Source: Acidobacteriota bacterium (GTDB lineage Bacteria > Acidobacteriota > Terriglobia > Bryobacterales > Bryobacteraceae). Taken from it: a stretch of 64,000 nucleotides of DNA. The DNA is taken from positions 1 to 64,000 of the forward strand of contig JAFDVZ010000020.1 in the NCBI GenBank assembly GCA_018268715.1. The letters run 5' to 3'. The translations under genes and the position numbers were made by a program. Each line of letters starts with the position of its first letter. The first letter of the stretch is position 1. Below, piece by piece: positions 1 to 8,352 of this stretch. Below the pieces are notes generated by a model, which did no database searches, was not told where the DNA came from, and worked only from the letters and a program-made list of their open reading frames with translations.

Positions 1-1169
1 CGTTCAATCGCACCCACCTTCTGCGGCCCCCTCTGGCATGCCGCCGCAATCTTCTGCAAGCCCTCCTCGATCCGCTTCTCGAATCGATCGTGCATGGCTC
101 GCTCTTTCTCCGTCCGTTGCGCGCTGCGGCACAGGATGAACACTTCCTTGCCCACCGGAGCCGGGCACAGCCGGACCTCCAAGCCCGCATGCACCTGCTT
201 CCACTCCTTGGCCAACAACTCCAGCTCGAACCGCTTCAGCATGCCCTTCGGTGTGCCGACAATGTAGCGGCGCCCGCCCTTCTTCAGGAACTCGACATTG
301 TCTTCACTCACCATGCCCCGGTCCATCACCCAGATACGGTTCGCCTTGCCATATAGCGCCTCAACGTGTTCGACTACCTCCTCCACCGTTGTCACATCGG
401 CCCGGTTGCCGGCGAAGATTTCGTAGCCCAGCGGCATGCCGCAACGGCTCACCACCAAGGCAATGTTCACCTGCTTACAGTCCGGCCGGTGATCGCGAGA
501 ATAGCCACGCTGCGCCAGTTCGTTGCCCTCCGCTGCTCCTTCAAAGTAAGTACTGGTGACGTCATAAAGCAGCAGGTCGTAGTCCAGGTCGAACAACTCG
601 CCCAACCGCTGCTTCAGATGCTGTTCCAACGCTTTCTTGTGTGGCAACAGCCGGTCCAGGGCACGGTAGAGCCGATCATCGTTGACCTTGTCGGCTGGGA
701 CGCCCAGCAGATCGCTGAGCGCTGAGGATTCATAGAACTGATCGGCCAGGTGGAGTTCGCTGGAAGGGTCGCAAAGACGGCCCAACACCAGCACCAAAGA
801 CATGACAGCCCAGGCAACATCCTCACGGCCGGAGGGTATCGTGCGCTGGAGAAACTCGGTCAGCTCCAATTGGCGGCAGAGTTCCAGGCCCAACCAAACT
901 CCGCCGAACTGCCGACTCCGCTCCACCGCGACGCGACGCAGGTCGACCTCGACCCACTCCGGGTCCTGTCGCTCGAACAAGCCTTGCTGCCGGACACTTG
1001 GGGGATCCTCGGCCTGCTGATGAACCCCCAAGCGTCCCTTCTCATCCATTTGGCCGAGCCAGGCGACAACACGCTGGCGTGGACCGCGCTCGGTGCGATA
1101 GGACTCTACCAGCGCCCAATAGGCGTGGCGCTTGCAATCCTTCTGCCGGTAGCAGCGCCGCAGGTACAT
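1..1169 (-). CDS. IS1634-type (IS4 superfamily) DDE transposase, 3' part beyond the window
   Basis: Transposase that would cut and paste its own element. The frame is open from the ATG at 1169 to the left window edge, so at least 389 residues are present and the C-terminus is missing. The N-terminus reads MYLRRCYRQKDCKRHAYWAL and continues with the typical ERGPRQRVVAWLG stretch. Two acidic catalytic residues of the DDE triad are visible: D203 in LLYDVTSTYFEG and D283 in IWVMDRGM; the final Glu should lie past the edge. IS1634 members are usually 450-600 residues, so the visible part is uninterrupted. It shows no frameshift and may be active, unlike the IS630 remnant to its right. Terminal inverted repeats were not identified. 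The family call is from motif recognition, with no database search. Confidence 0.85.
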   Translation of the reverse strand, partial: MYLRRCYRQKDCKRHAYWALVESYRTERGPRQRVVAWLGQMDEKGRLGVHQQAEDPPSVRQQGLFERQDPEWVEVDLRRVAVERSRQFGGVWLGLELCRQLELTEFLQRTIPSGREDVAWAVMSLVLVLGRLCDPSSELHLADQFYESSALSDLLGVPADKVNDDRLYRALDRLLPHKKALEQHLKQRLGELFDLDYDLLLYDVTSTYFEGAAEGNELAQRGYSRDHRPDCKQVNIALVVSRCGMPLGYEIFAGNRADVTTVEEVVEHVEALYGKANRIWVMDRGMVSEDNVEFLKKGGRRYIVGTPKGMLKRFELELLAKEWKQVHAGLEVRLCPAPVGKEVFILCRSAQRTEKERAMHDRFEKRIEEGLQKIAAACQRGPQKVGAIE

Positions 1170-1734
1170 ACGGCCATCCTACGGATAATCGCCGAGCTTT
1201 CAAGTGGGTTGGTCGTCACTACACGCGCCTCGCAATTGGTGCCTCGGCGCCGGCCGTTGAAAACAAAACACCAACTCCTTGTCTCGGCCGGCTTCTGCTC
1301 TCGGATAGGGCAGAAATTAGTGCTTTCGGGCTTCAAGCTGCGGAAGGGAGGTTAGAAGAAGTGCATGCCCAGCAGCATCGCTTGCACTACCGCGTGTGGG
1401 TGGCTCCGGAAGTGGGCGACCCGGTATCGCAGCACCACCTGAAGCGAAGGCAGGTGGACCACCTTGGCGCCGTGCGGCTGGGAAGATGGCTTGTTTCACT
1501 ACCAGCGCCTGGCGCGATTGAGCGCATCTGGATACTGGAGCGGCCTCTATGGCTTCATGACCGGGACTTCCCGCGACTGAAAGACCCGCCGCACGATTTG
1601 GAGTAGCCGTTTGACTGCTGGCATCGCGGCTACCAGGACGCTCAGACGATCGTGCGCAAGAACGCAAGACAATTAGTCAAACAGCAATCAACCAGTCTCT
1701 CCACTCTTCTGCTGAGGCGGCGGCGTTTGTAGCA
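1170..1734. other. stretch with no assignable gene, between two IS remnants
   Basis: This 565-nt stretch lies between the IS1634-type transposase and the IS630 fossil. Open frames exist on both strands, but none has a believable start, ribosome binding site or recognisable motif. It should contain the outer end of the IS1634 element, which is normally within about 100 nt of the transposase start, but no inverted repeat could be paired because the other end is outside the window. Confidence 0.5.
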
Positions 1735-2110
1735 GTTGGGTTTGGTGGGCATTCTGGAGGACCGGGCGGGATCCGCGCGCCCGAGGGGGATCACCTTCGA
1801 GCAGAAAGCGACGCAGATTGACAAGACCCTACAGTCGAGGCTGAAGAACGCCACACATCGGAGTGTCGGAGTGTCCGTATGATGGCAAAGGACGAGGGAG
1901 TTATATTAATTCAGGCCGGTGACCGCGCGGCGGATCTGGAGCAAGCAGCATCTTCCGCCTCATCGGCTCGAGTCGTTCAAATTCAATTCAACACTGATCC
2001 GGAGTTCGCACCCAAGGCGCGGGACGTCGCCGATCTGTGCTTCAACCCGCCCGAAGGATCGCGGTGCGGCGGTGGCGCGCATAATCGCTTTATCTCCCGG
2101 GTCTTGAGGA
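1735..2110 (+). pseudogene. IS630-family transposase remnant, several frameshifts
   Basis: Fossil of an IS630 transposase read piecewise in different plus-strand frames. The first piece (about 1745-1870) carries GILEDRAGSARPRG and LKNATHRSV, equivalent to the helix-turn-helix region and the NATHWS motif of the family. After a frame change MMAKDEGV follows near 1879. A second frame gives RRIWSKQHLPPHRLESFKF near 1930. A third gives TDPEFAPKARDVADLCFNPP (about 1992-2055), matching the conserved approach to the catalytic domain. The DDE catalytic part after this is lost. At least three frame changes are needed, so no functional protein is possible. It marks an old insertion in this accessory region. 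Confidence 0.7.
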
Positions 2111-2256
2111 ATCGCCGGACACACTGCCGGGACAGCTCACGCCGGTGCGGTTTACCGGAAATCAGAGTCCGCTAACGAAATGACACGCAGGATGCGGCTC
2201 GCCAAACTCCGCATACCTCGCTGTCCGCGCAATGACTACACTTGAAGCTTTGCGTC

Positions 2257-2868
2257 CTAAACTAATAGTGCCACCTCAAACTGCCGTCGAGCCGCGGAGT
2301 AGTCGCGCCGCTTTCCCGCGATCTTGCCGCGAGTCGTTAGCACCTCGCGCTTCCCTTGTGTACTCAGTTGCCAGCCGAAGGAATTTTCAACATCCTCAAC
2401 CCACTGCTCTGCGCGCCCAACGCGCTCTTCGGCACCCATCCCCGTCATCGAATCTGCAGCGTTCAGGCGACCGGCAACAGGATGAGCGAGTACAGTTTCC
2501 GCAAAGGCGGCCAGTCCCTCCGCAGGGTGGCTCAGGCTGCAAAGAGCCTCTCCCTTGGCCGACAAGCCGATGGCTCGCCCAAGATCTGTCGGCGAGAGTG
2601 ATAAGCCTTCATCTACTGCTGCCAATGCCCCCTGGAAGTCCTTGAGCCTATTGAGGACCTGAGCAAGACTGAAATCAACGGAGCGAAGGAACTGCTGCAA
2701 TTCAGACGATTGCAGCGGCGAATCGGCAGAGCGAGCCCCTGTGGCCGCCCGCTCGTATGCGTCTTTCGCTTCGCGGTACTGTCCGGACGCGGCGAAGTCT
2801 GCAGCCCTCTCAAACAGTCTCGGAAGGGTGGATCGATCCATCATGAACCCCACGATGAGGCTCGCCAT
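2257..2868 (-). CDS. TPR-like repeat protein of unknown role
   Basis: Protein of about 203 residues if it starts at the ATG at 2868. A TTG start at 2895 would add nine residues. The sequence is alpha-helical and Ala/Leu-rich, with tetratricopeptide-like units such as FERAADFAASGQYREAKDAY near the N-terminus, ALAAVDEGLSLSPTDLGRA in the middle and ARRQFEVALLV at the end. No signal peptide or membrane segment is clear, so it is probably a cytoplasmic protein-interaction scaffold. It faces away from the plus-strand cluster that begins at 3267, sharing an intergenic region of about 400 nt. It could be an accessory to that cluster, but nothing in the sequence proves this. Function unknown. Confidence 0.6.
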   Translation of the reverse strand: MASLIVGFMMDRSTLPRLFERAADFAASGQYREAKDAYERAATGARSADSPLQSSELQQFLRSVDFSLAQVLNRLKDFQGALAAVDEGLSLSPTDLGRAIGLSAKGEALCSLSHPAEGLAAFAETVLAHPVAGRLNAADSMTGMGAEERVGRAEQWVEDVENSFGWQLSTQGKREVLTTRGKIAGKRRDYSAARRQFEVALLV

Positions 2869-3266
2869 GATACGAAGCTCAGTATAGGCTACCAACTTGT
2901 TCTCAGCAAAGCCTCGATGCTCTTTGCTCCTGTGCGTTGCTCCTGTGCTTTTCTCCTGTGCCTTTGCTCCGGCCGTTGCGGCCTACATCACCGCTCCCGC
3001 GGAATGGCACGGACTCGTTACTCGGTTCGCTCTATGGTCAGGCTGTGCACCGTGGCGCGGCCGGGAGGATTGTCAACACTCACGCCGGTCCGCGCCCCGT
3101 CTGGCCGTTTCCCTGAAGCATCGTTGTACGCGGCGTGTTTTGTCGAATACCAACGAGTTCTCCAGGCATTTGTGGGAATCGCCTGCTGTGTAGCCGGCCT
3201 GCGAGAAACCGCAGCCATCTCCGTATGAGCGAATGCGGGGGCGTGGCCCTCGCAAGGAGAGCAGAT
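2869..3266. other. divergent intergenic region, no gene seen
   Basis: About 400 nt between the TPR gene (minus) and the small secreted protein gene (plus). It should hold both promoters. No strong -35/-10 pair, operator dyad or small gene stands out. The plus-strand gene has an AAGGA ribosome binding site at 3254-3258. Confidence 0.4.
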
Positions 3267-3635
3267 ATGGTACTTCAACGTCTTTTCGTCGCGTTCGCGC
3301 TGCTCTGCGCGCTGGCGCGACTGTCGCTCGCACAGGAGAGGCCGACAATTCGCTTTGAGAACGCAAGCGGTGATGATTGCGTCGTGAGGCTTGTGGGGCC
3401 GGCCGGGGGGTACATCGACGTGCCCAATTCGGCGAGTCGTACGGTCAGTGTTCGTGGTGGCCAGTATCACATCGTCACGAGGTATGGACGGCCGGGGAAG
3501 TACTCCTATCGCCGCGGGGAATCGTTCAACGTGACGGAATCCACGTACGCCGTCAGTCGGGTTGTGATCACTCTTCACAGGGTTGCGAACGGGAACTACG
3601 ACTCCCGTCCGGCCTCCGAGGCGGAGTTCAGGTGA
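3267..3635 (+). CDS. small secreted beta-rich protein, unknown function
   Basis: A 122-residue protein with a clear Sec signal peptide (LFVAFALLCALARLSLAQ), predicted cleavage near residue 22. The mature part is about 100 residues, rich in beta-type sequence and with a single Cys (DDCVVRLVGP). It ends shortly after VVITLHRVANGNYDSR. The start at 3267 is chosen because AAGGAGA lies 7-13 nt upstream and the signal peptide begins there; earlier in-frame starts lack both. It is the first gene of a plus-strand series of exported or membrane genes (3267-7967). Its composition suggests a small periplasmic or surface beta-sandwich. No family is recognised. Confidence 0.65.
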   Translation: MVLQRLFVAFALLCALARLSLAQERPTIRFENASGDDCVVRLVGPAGGYIDVPNSASRTVSVRGGQYHIVTRYGRPGKYSYRRGESFNVTESTYAVSRVVITLHRVANGNYDSRPASEAEFR

Positions 3636-3756
3636 TTGGTTACGATCCTGTCCTGCGCCGGTGGATCGAGCGGCGTCGGCGGGGTCATCAGGTTCTTGCC
3701 GTGACGTGGTTGGCATACTGGTTAGCCGCGCAGGCCAATAGGGGAGGCCGAGACCA

Positions 3757-4380
3757 ATGTTAAAGAATGGGCGCAGGACAGTCGACGAGATTGCCGTGGG
3801 GCAGAATGCGGTGCCCCGGGCTGCGGGTGGTGGGGTGGGTGTTGCCCCGCGCGATGGGGCGGGGCCACTTCGGCGACTGGAGATCAGTTGCTTCGACCAC
3901 GGCTTCGAGCGCGCCGTAAGGGGTGGTGCGCTCGAGGCAAGGCCGGGGGACCTTGAGGCGTTGGAAGAGTTCGCTCGAGCACGTGCGCAGGTCGAACAGC
4001 GGTTGGCCTTTGACCCCGCCAATATCGCGCACGACCAACTACGCGAGGGCGACTACAAGGTCCGGCAAGCGGAACTCAAGGAGGCCAAAGATGCCGAGCG
4101 TCACGCCAACGCGCATCTTCGGCAGTGCGAACAGCATGCGGCCCAAGCTCGATCGCGATTAACGGTGCGTCCGCAGCCGTCGTTCTTCCTCTTGACCGCG
4201 GCTGTCATCGTTTTCGCAATCACAGTAGCGCCCACCCTCCATGACTTTGTCTTCCACACGCTCGGTGACGAATTCGCCGCCTGGTTCCTCTCCCTGGTGA
4301 GCGGAGTAGTCTCAGGCGTGCTACTGGGCTGGGCCGTTCTGGGGGCTGTGAGGGAGGTGGGGGGGACTCCCCACCATTAG
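3757..4380 (+). CDS. coiled-coil plus two-helix membrane protein, probably the N-terminal half of an IS110-split gene
   Basis: The frame gives 207 residues. The ATG at 3757 has GGGGAGG 10-16 nt upstream. Residues 1-65 are low-complexity, residues 70-140 form a charged helical region likely to be a coiled coil (LREGDYKVRQAELKEAKDAE), then come two hydrophobic segments at about 147-168 and 178-200. The last residues (GAVREVGGTPHH) look unlike the rest and lie where the IS110 element begins. The truncated frame at 6012-6476 on the other side of the element carries two more hydrophobic segments followed by another coiled coil. The simplest reading is that both were one protein, coiled coil - 2 TM - loop - 2 TM - coiled coil, interrupted by the insertion. 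No known family was recognised. Confidence 0.55.
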   Translation: MLKNGRRTVDEIAVGQNAVPRAAGGGVGVAPRDGAGPLRRLEISCFDHGFERAVRGGALEARPGDLEALEEFARARAQVEQRLAFDPANIAHDQLREGDYKVRQAELKEAKDAERHANAHLRQCEQHAAQARSRLTVRPQPSFFLLTAAVIVFAITVAPTLHDFVFHTLGDEFAAWFLSLVSGVVSGVLLGWAVLGAVREVGGTPHH

Positions 4381-4585
4381 TCAATTGGTTTCTTGAGGGG
4401 TTCTTGCTGAGCTGGTATGGGGGATCCTCCCCCATGCCCCCTGGGATTTGTCGCTTTCGGGCAGACTGAATCTTGCGGCGGGGCGGCTTGGACCGCCCCG
4501 CTCAGTCCGCACTTGCGGCAGCGCTCGGGTTCCATCCCTGGAGAGCCCTATCCTCTGCGCAAGCGCTTTCGATTGTAGCTCCGAC

Positions 4586-5821
4586 CTACTGCGTTGTCCG
4601 CCCCATTCGCCGCGCTGGATCGTACTTCGTTCCGGTGGTCAGCATCGATACCAGAACGGCCAGTAATCGGTCTCCAACACCGCGTAGCGCCCGGCCATGG
4701 GAGTGGCCTTTCGCTCGCAGTGCCGCGTAGTGCTCTTTGCTACGCGGATCGGCTTGCATGCTGACTCTGGACCAGTGATACAGTGCGTTGCGCAGCCGTT
4801 GATTGCAACTCTGCCTCATCAGGACACATTTGCGCTTGCCGCTCTGTCGGGTGACCGGCGCTGAACCGGCATAGCTCCGCAGAGCGTGGTAGTCTCGTTC
4901 TGCGAGAGCCTGAGAGGCCTCGGCGAGCATCGTGGCGGTGATGACCCGGCCAACTCCCGGCAAGGAAAGCAGGACCGCCACGTCACGATGCTCGCTAAAT
5001 TCCCCTTCGGTGCTCATCTGCTCCAGTAGTACTTCCATGCGGCTTTGCAGGTCCTTCCGTTGCCGCATCAGTAAACGCAGCATCGGCAGGATCAGCAGAA
5101 CATGCTCGGCAGCCGCCTCGGCCGCGCCTGGTGCGAGCTTCAGAGCGGGCACGTTGAGCGCCGCCCGCACCGTTGCCGCATCCAGACGGCGAATCCGGTG
5201 ATTCTTCAGCAAGTGGTCCAGCTTCGATTTCGACAGCTTGGCGGCTTTCACTGGAAGCGGGGCCAGTTCGACCAACTCCCAGAACCAGGGCTCGTCGACG
5301 CTGGGGCAGAGTGCCAGCATTTGCGGATAGTAGCGATTGAGAAGTTCGCGAAGCTGGTGGCCAGCGCGGACTTGGTCTTGCTGGAGATCTTCGTCGGTTC
5401 GTGACAGTTCGCGAATACGAATGACAAGCGGGTGATCAAGTTGTATCCGATGAAAAAGAGGGAGGTCCGTTCGGAGTGCGTCCGCCATCACGAATGCGTC
5501 CCGACGATCGTCCTTGGCGCCGGCCACCGTGTGCCGGTCACGAAAGCGATCCATCTGTTTCGGATTCAATGAATACACCGCAAAGCCCCGCTCGACCAGA
5601 GACTCCACGACGGCTCCGCGTGGGGTTTCGATGGCTACTGCCACGGATTGCGGGCTATTATCCGATAGCTTTGTGAGCAGTTCGACGAGCTGGGCAATCC
5701 CAGCTCCGCTATGTTTGATGGTCTGTCGATCGAGGATCCTTTGCTCGGAATCCAGCACGCAAATGGTGTGTTCTTCCTTGGCCCAATCGATCCCGACAAA
5801 GAAACGATACTGTTGACTCAC
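4586..5821 (-). CDS. IS110-family DEDD recombinase (transposase)
   Basis: A 411-residue transposase with both diagnostic domains. The N-terminal RuvC-like DEDD domain shows D12 in VGIDWAKEEH, E65 in VAIETPRG and D104/D105/D108 in GAKDDRRDAF. The C-terminal Tnp20 domain shows LLSLPGVGRVITATMLAE and YAGSAPVTRQSGKRK, whose serine is the conserved nucleophile candidate. The start is placed at the GTG at 5821 because AAAGGAG lies about 7 nt upstream; a longer frame to 5857 lacks this. The length fits the family and no frameshift is present, so it may be functional. It lies antisense to the genes it interrupts. IS110 recombinases work with an element-encoded bridge RNA that pairs with donor and target DNA. 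Confidence 0.93.
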   Translation of the reverse strand: MSQQYRFFVGIDWAKEEHTICVLDSEQRILDRQTIKHSGAGIAQLVELLTKLSDNSPQSVAVAIETPRGAVVESLVERGFAVYSLNPKQMDRFRDRHTVAGAKDDRRDAFVMADALRTDLPLFHRIQLDHPLVIRIRELSRTDEDLQQDQVRAGHQLRELLNRYYPQMLALCPSVDEPWFWELVELAPLPVKAAKLSKSKLDHLLKNHRIRRLDAATVRAALNVPALKLAPGAAEAAAEHVLLILPMLRLLMRQRKDLQSRMEVLLEQMSTEGEFSEHRDVAVLLSLPGVGRVITATMLAEASQALAERDYHALRSYAGSAPVTRQSGKRKCVLMRQSCNQRLRNALYHWSRVSMQADPRSKEHYAALRAKGHSHGRALRGVGDRLLAVLVSMLTTGTKYDPARRMGRTTQ

Positions 5822-6011
5822 AGGCGCTCCTTTCCCGGCCATCCCGTGACGCACCAACGGCCCCTGTACTGGCGCTTTGCGCGCGGACTCCCCACTGGTT
5901 GTGCCTCACGGTCCGCGCCGGCGAGGCGCACGTCCCCCCCAGGCGCTATGTCGCAGGGGGCGATTGGCACTCTCGCCAGCGTGGCCAGTCTCTCCGAGTT
6001 ACCTCAGGTGA
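5822..6011 (-). ncRNA. candidate IS110 bridge RNA region
   Basis: Non-coding stretch directly upstream of the IS110 transposase, where the IS110 subgroup encodes its guide (bridge) RNA. On the minus strand it is strongly structured. One visible hairpin is GCGCC-TCGCC-GGCGC, about 90-100 nt upstream of the GTG start, and other GC-rich inverted segments flank it. No open frame of quality covers it. The call rests on position and foldability only; the two guide loops were not assigned, and the exact RNA ends are unknown. Confidence 0.35.
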
Positions 6012-6476
6012 GAACTGAATTCAAGGGTACAGGGGGCCGGGCTGCGCTGGGGGGGTGCAATTGCCGGTGTTCTGCTTTGCCTAGGCCTCGGGGTGCTGCG
6101 CGTGTCAGCCGTCGAAGCCTGGGGCGAGGTCGTGTTTGCACTAGGACTCACTTTGGTCGAGATCGGCGTGATCTGCACGTTGGAGCACACCGCTGGGAAG
6201 TTGCGTACCTCATTGGCAGACTGGGCGGGAAAGAAGGCGACAGCGGACGAGGCCACGGCCGCCGAAGAAGCCGCCGGGTCACACCTGAAGCGCTGTCAGC
6301 AGGCGCGCCGGGAACTCGAAGTGGAAATCGCGACCTATCAAGCTCATGTGGAGGACAGACACGAGCGTAGCCGCGACTTGGCTGCCACCGAGAGCATTGC
6401 GATGAGAAGTGTGCGTGAAGGCTACACGGCTGGCATCTCTGCGAACCGGGGTCGTGTGCAAGGGGTCGAGGAGTAA
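6012..6476 (+). pseudogene. C-terminal half of the IS110-split membrane/coiled-coil protein
   Basis: An open frame follows a stop at 6009-6011, without a convincing start codon. The first GTG (6093) falls inside a hydrophobic segment, so the natural N-terminus is missing. The frame encodes two hydrophobic segments (WGGAIAGVLLCLGLGVL and VVFALGLTLVEIGVICTL), then about 100 residues of charged helix such as KRCQQARRELEVEIATYQ, ending at 6476. It mirrors the 3757-4380 protein, which has its coiled coil before two membrane segments. The stop is 3 nt before the vWA lipoprotein gene, so the two belonged to one operon. It may still be expressed from a non-standard start, which cannot be judged here. 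Confidence 0.5.
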
Positions 6477-6479
6477 GCC

Positions 6480-7325
6480 ATGAGCAACAGGACTTCAGCA
6501 ACGATGGTGCTGGTCGCCTCTCTGGTATTTGCCGGTTGCAGGGGCGCCGACCCGCGCCGGGGTGCCGCTGTTCCGCACTACGGGATAGTGGCGGACGCTT
6601 CCGGTTCCGCATCGGGTGGGTGCCCCGATGTGGCGGGGTTGGCCGGCCGAATTCTCACTCAGCACCGGCCGCGGAGAGGATCGACGTTGTCGGTTCTCGC
6701 AACTGGCGATGAGTCGACCGCAATGGAGCCCCGACTGATCGGAACCTTCGATCTCCCGGTGGACAACCGCGTGATCGAGGCGCGACAAGGCGTGGAGAAG
6801 CGACGTAGCAGATTCCTCTCGAACGTCTGGAAACGGTGTGACCTGGCCCAGGGGGCTGAATTGTCGTCTATCTTTCTCGGAATCCGGCGCGGGGTCGAGC
6901 ATCTCCAAAGCCTAGGTTGCGGTGAGGACAATGCCTGCTATCTGTACGTTTCCACTGATGGGGAAGAGAATGCCAACACTCAGATCAAGTCCGCCCTCGA
7001 CAGATCCGCGGACGAGCGGCCGTTGCCGGCGCCGATCCGCAACAATGGCATCCACGTCGTTATTTGTGGCGTCGCGGAGACGGTCGGTCTTCAGCAAAGG
7101 AACGCGGGGTACACTCGGCAACTCACGCGCAGGCGTGACCCGCAACGCGCCGATCGGCTCCGCGAGGTCTGGCTCGCGCTTTTCGCCAAACCGGACTTGG
7201 TGCGACTCGAACCGTATTGCCAGAAGGGTGTTGGCGCTGACGAGGCAATAAAGACCGGGACGGTGGTTTCGATGCCTGCGGCGCCGGGCAACATCACAAG
7301 CAGGGCTGCGGGAGCGCAACGTTAA
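6480..7325 (+). CDS. vWA-domain lipoprotein of unknown system
   Basis: A 281-residue lipoprotein. The N-terminal signal ends in the lipobox VFAGC with acylated Cys20. The rest is a von Willebrand factor A domain: the MIDAS motif DASGS gives D39, S41 and S43, and a later YVSTDGEEN supplies the usual acidic residue at D160. Metal-dependent protein binding outside the inner membrane is therefore expected. GAGGAG lies 6-11 nt before the ATG. Two Cys pairs (GGCPD and KRC; GCGED and NAC) may form disulfides. It follows the split coiled-coil membrane protein by 3 nt and precedes another exported protein, so the group probably forms an envelope complex. It does not look like the usual acidobacterial vWFA family. 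Role unknown. Confidence 0.7.
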   Translation: MSNRTSATMVLVASLVFAGCRGADPRRGAAVPHYGIVADASGSASGGCPDVAGLAGRILTQHRPRRGSTLSVLATGDESTAMEPRLIGTFDLPVDNRVIEARQGVEKRRSRFLSNVWKRCDLAQGAELSSIFLGIRRGVEHLQSLGCGEDNACYLYVSTDGEENANTQIKSALDRSADERPLPAPIRNNGIHVVICGVAETVGLQQRNAGYTRQLTRRRDPQRADRLREVWLALFAKPDLVRLEPYCQKGVGADEAIKTGTVVSMPAAPGNITSRAAGAQR

Positions 7326-7454
7326 TGCTGGGATGTGTTGTGGACGCGCGTTCGCCGCGGCGGCTTCTGCCGGGCTGCGGGCGGCTGAGAATCGCGCCGG
7401 CGGGACTCGGACGCAAAGAAGGCAGGAAAGCTCAATGTGAAAGGAGATAGGAGA

Positions 7455-7967
7455 ATGAGATCGTGGGTACTTCGTTCATGGTTGGTGTTTGCATTTCTGG
7501 GGTTCCTAGGGCGAACACATGCTGCGGAACAGGGGGGGCGGGATTCGGGCGCCGCTTCCGCTGTCGCTGAATTGCGTAGCCTTATTCAAAGGGAGCAGAG
7601 GGCGAACGTACGAGAAAGCTACGGCGAGTGGGCGCATGAGTGCTTCACGTGGCTTGACCTAGGGAACTTCAAGCGTCAGGGGAAGGCAGCCCAGATTGCC
7701 GGAAGGCTTCGAGACACCGAGCAGATCGGTCGAATCGTGGCCGCGCTGAAGCCGCTTCCTGCCCCGGAGAAGAAGAAAGTGCTGGATACTTGTCGGCGAC
7801 CGCTGCGGCCCACGTGGGCCGAATTTGGGCGAATCAGCAAAGAAGGACAGACAGACGCGGGTCGACAAGCCGAGTTGTTGATCGCCAACGCCGTGGTTGA
7901 AATGGTCGACGCGCAGTTGGCGCCAACTGCGTCGTCCGCTAGGGGGTCTGCAGCGCCGTTTCGTTAA
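7455..7967 (+). CDS. secreted helical protein, unknown function
   Basis: 170 residues from the ATG at 7455, which follows GGAGATAGGAGA; a GTG at 7437 would add six residues. The signal peptide (SWLVFAFLGFLGRTHA) should be cleaved after residue 23 or so. The mature protein is mostly alpha-helical and charged, with two Cys (AHECF and LDTCRR) that could pair. It is the last gene in the plus-strand cluster of exported proteins and may be a partner of the vWA lipoprotein. No family recognised. Confidence 0.6.
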   Translation: MRSWVLRSWLVFAFLGFLGRTHAAEQGGRDSGAASAVAELRSLIQREQRANVRESYGEWAHECFTWLDLGNFKRQGKAAQIAGRLRDTEQIGRIVAALKPLPAPEKKKVLDTCRRPLRPTWAEFGRISKEGQTDAGRQAELLIANAVVEMVDAQLAPTASSARGSAAPFR

Positions 7968-8352
7968 CCTTCATTGTGGCGTCAGGGGTTCGGGCCGGTC
8001 CGTTGGCGGATGGGGTGGGCCTTTTCTTGCGGGGGTTGGCGGGCGATTCGGTGGCGTGGGAGTGCGCCGAATCACTTGGGCCATGTCCGGGACGGTTCTG
8101 GGTGAGCGGTCTTCCCCCACAAGGCAGCTTTGGGTAAATGTGGGTGCGGAGCGGTCCCTCCACTACTGAGGATCGATTCCCTCGCCGGTAACGGAGGGTG
8201 CGCAATACCCACAATCCGGCGTCTACCTAGACCAGGCCAGAACGCTGTCCGGGTCACCCGCGATTCGCAATGGCACTGCAGTCCACTCGGTCCACCATGT
8301 TGCTACGGTCGATTTGCTGTTCCGAATCGGCACTTCGATGTCAATACGAAGG
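7968..8352. other. no gene seen
   Basis: About 385 nt after the secreted-protein gene. No open frame with a credible start or motif was found, and no terminator-like hairpin with a T-run could be assigned. Confidence 0.4.

Larger units (their letters stand above)
4381..6011 (-). mobile_element. IS110-family insertion element (ends approximate)
   Basis: Element built around the transposase at 4586-5821, with about 200 nt of non-coding DNA on each side. IS110 elements lack clear terminal inverted repeats and make little or no target duplication, so the ends were inferred from flanking genes: the left coding frame ends at 4380 and the right, beheaded frame resumes just after 6011. True ends may differ by tens of nucleotides. 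Confidence 0.5.

Noticed and set aside
90-1355. Several plus-strand frames over the first 1.3 kb
   Set aside because: They are antisense to the transposase, whose catalytic motifs are clear on the minus strand.
3018-4022. 334-codon minus-strand frame across the small secreted protein and coiled-coil genes
   Set aside because: Ser/Arg/Pro-rich without motifs or start signal; the plus-strand genes have ribosome binding sites and a signal peptide.
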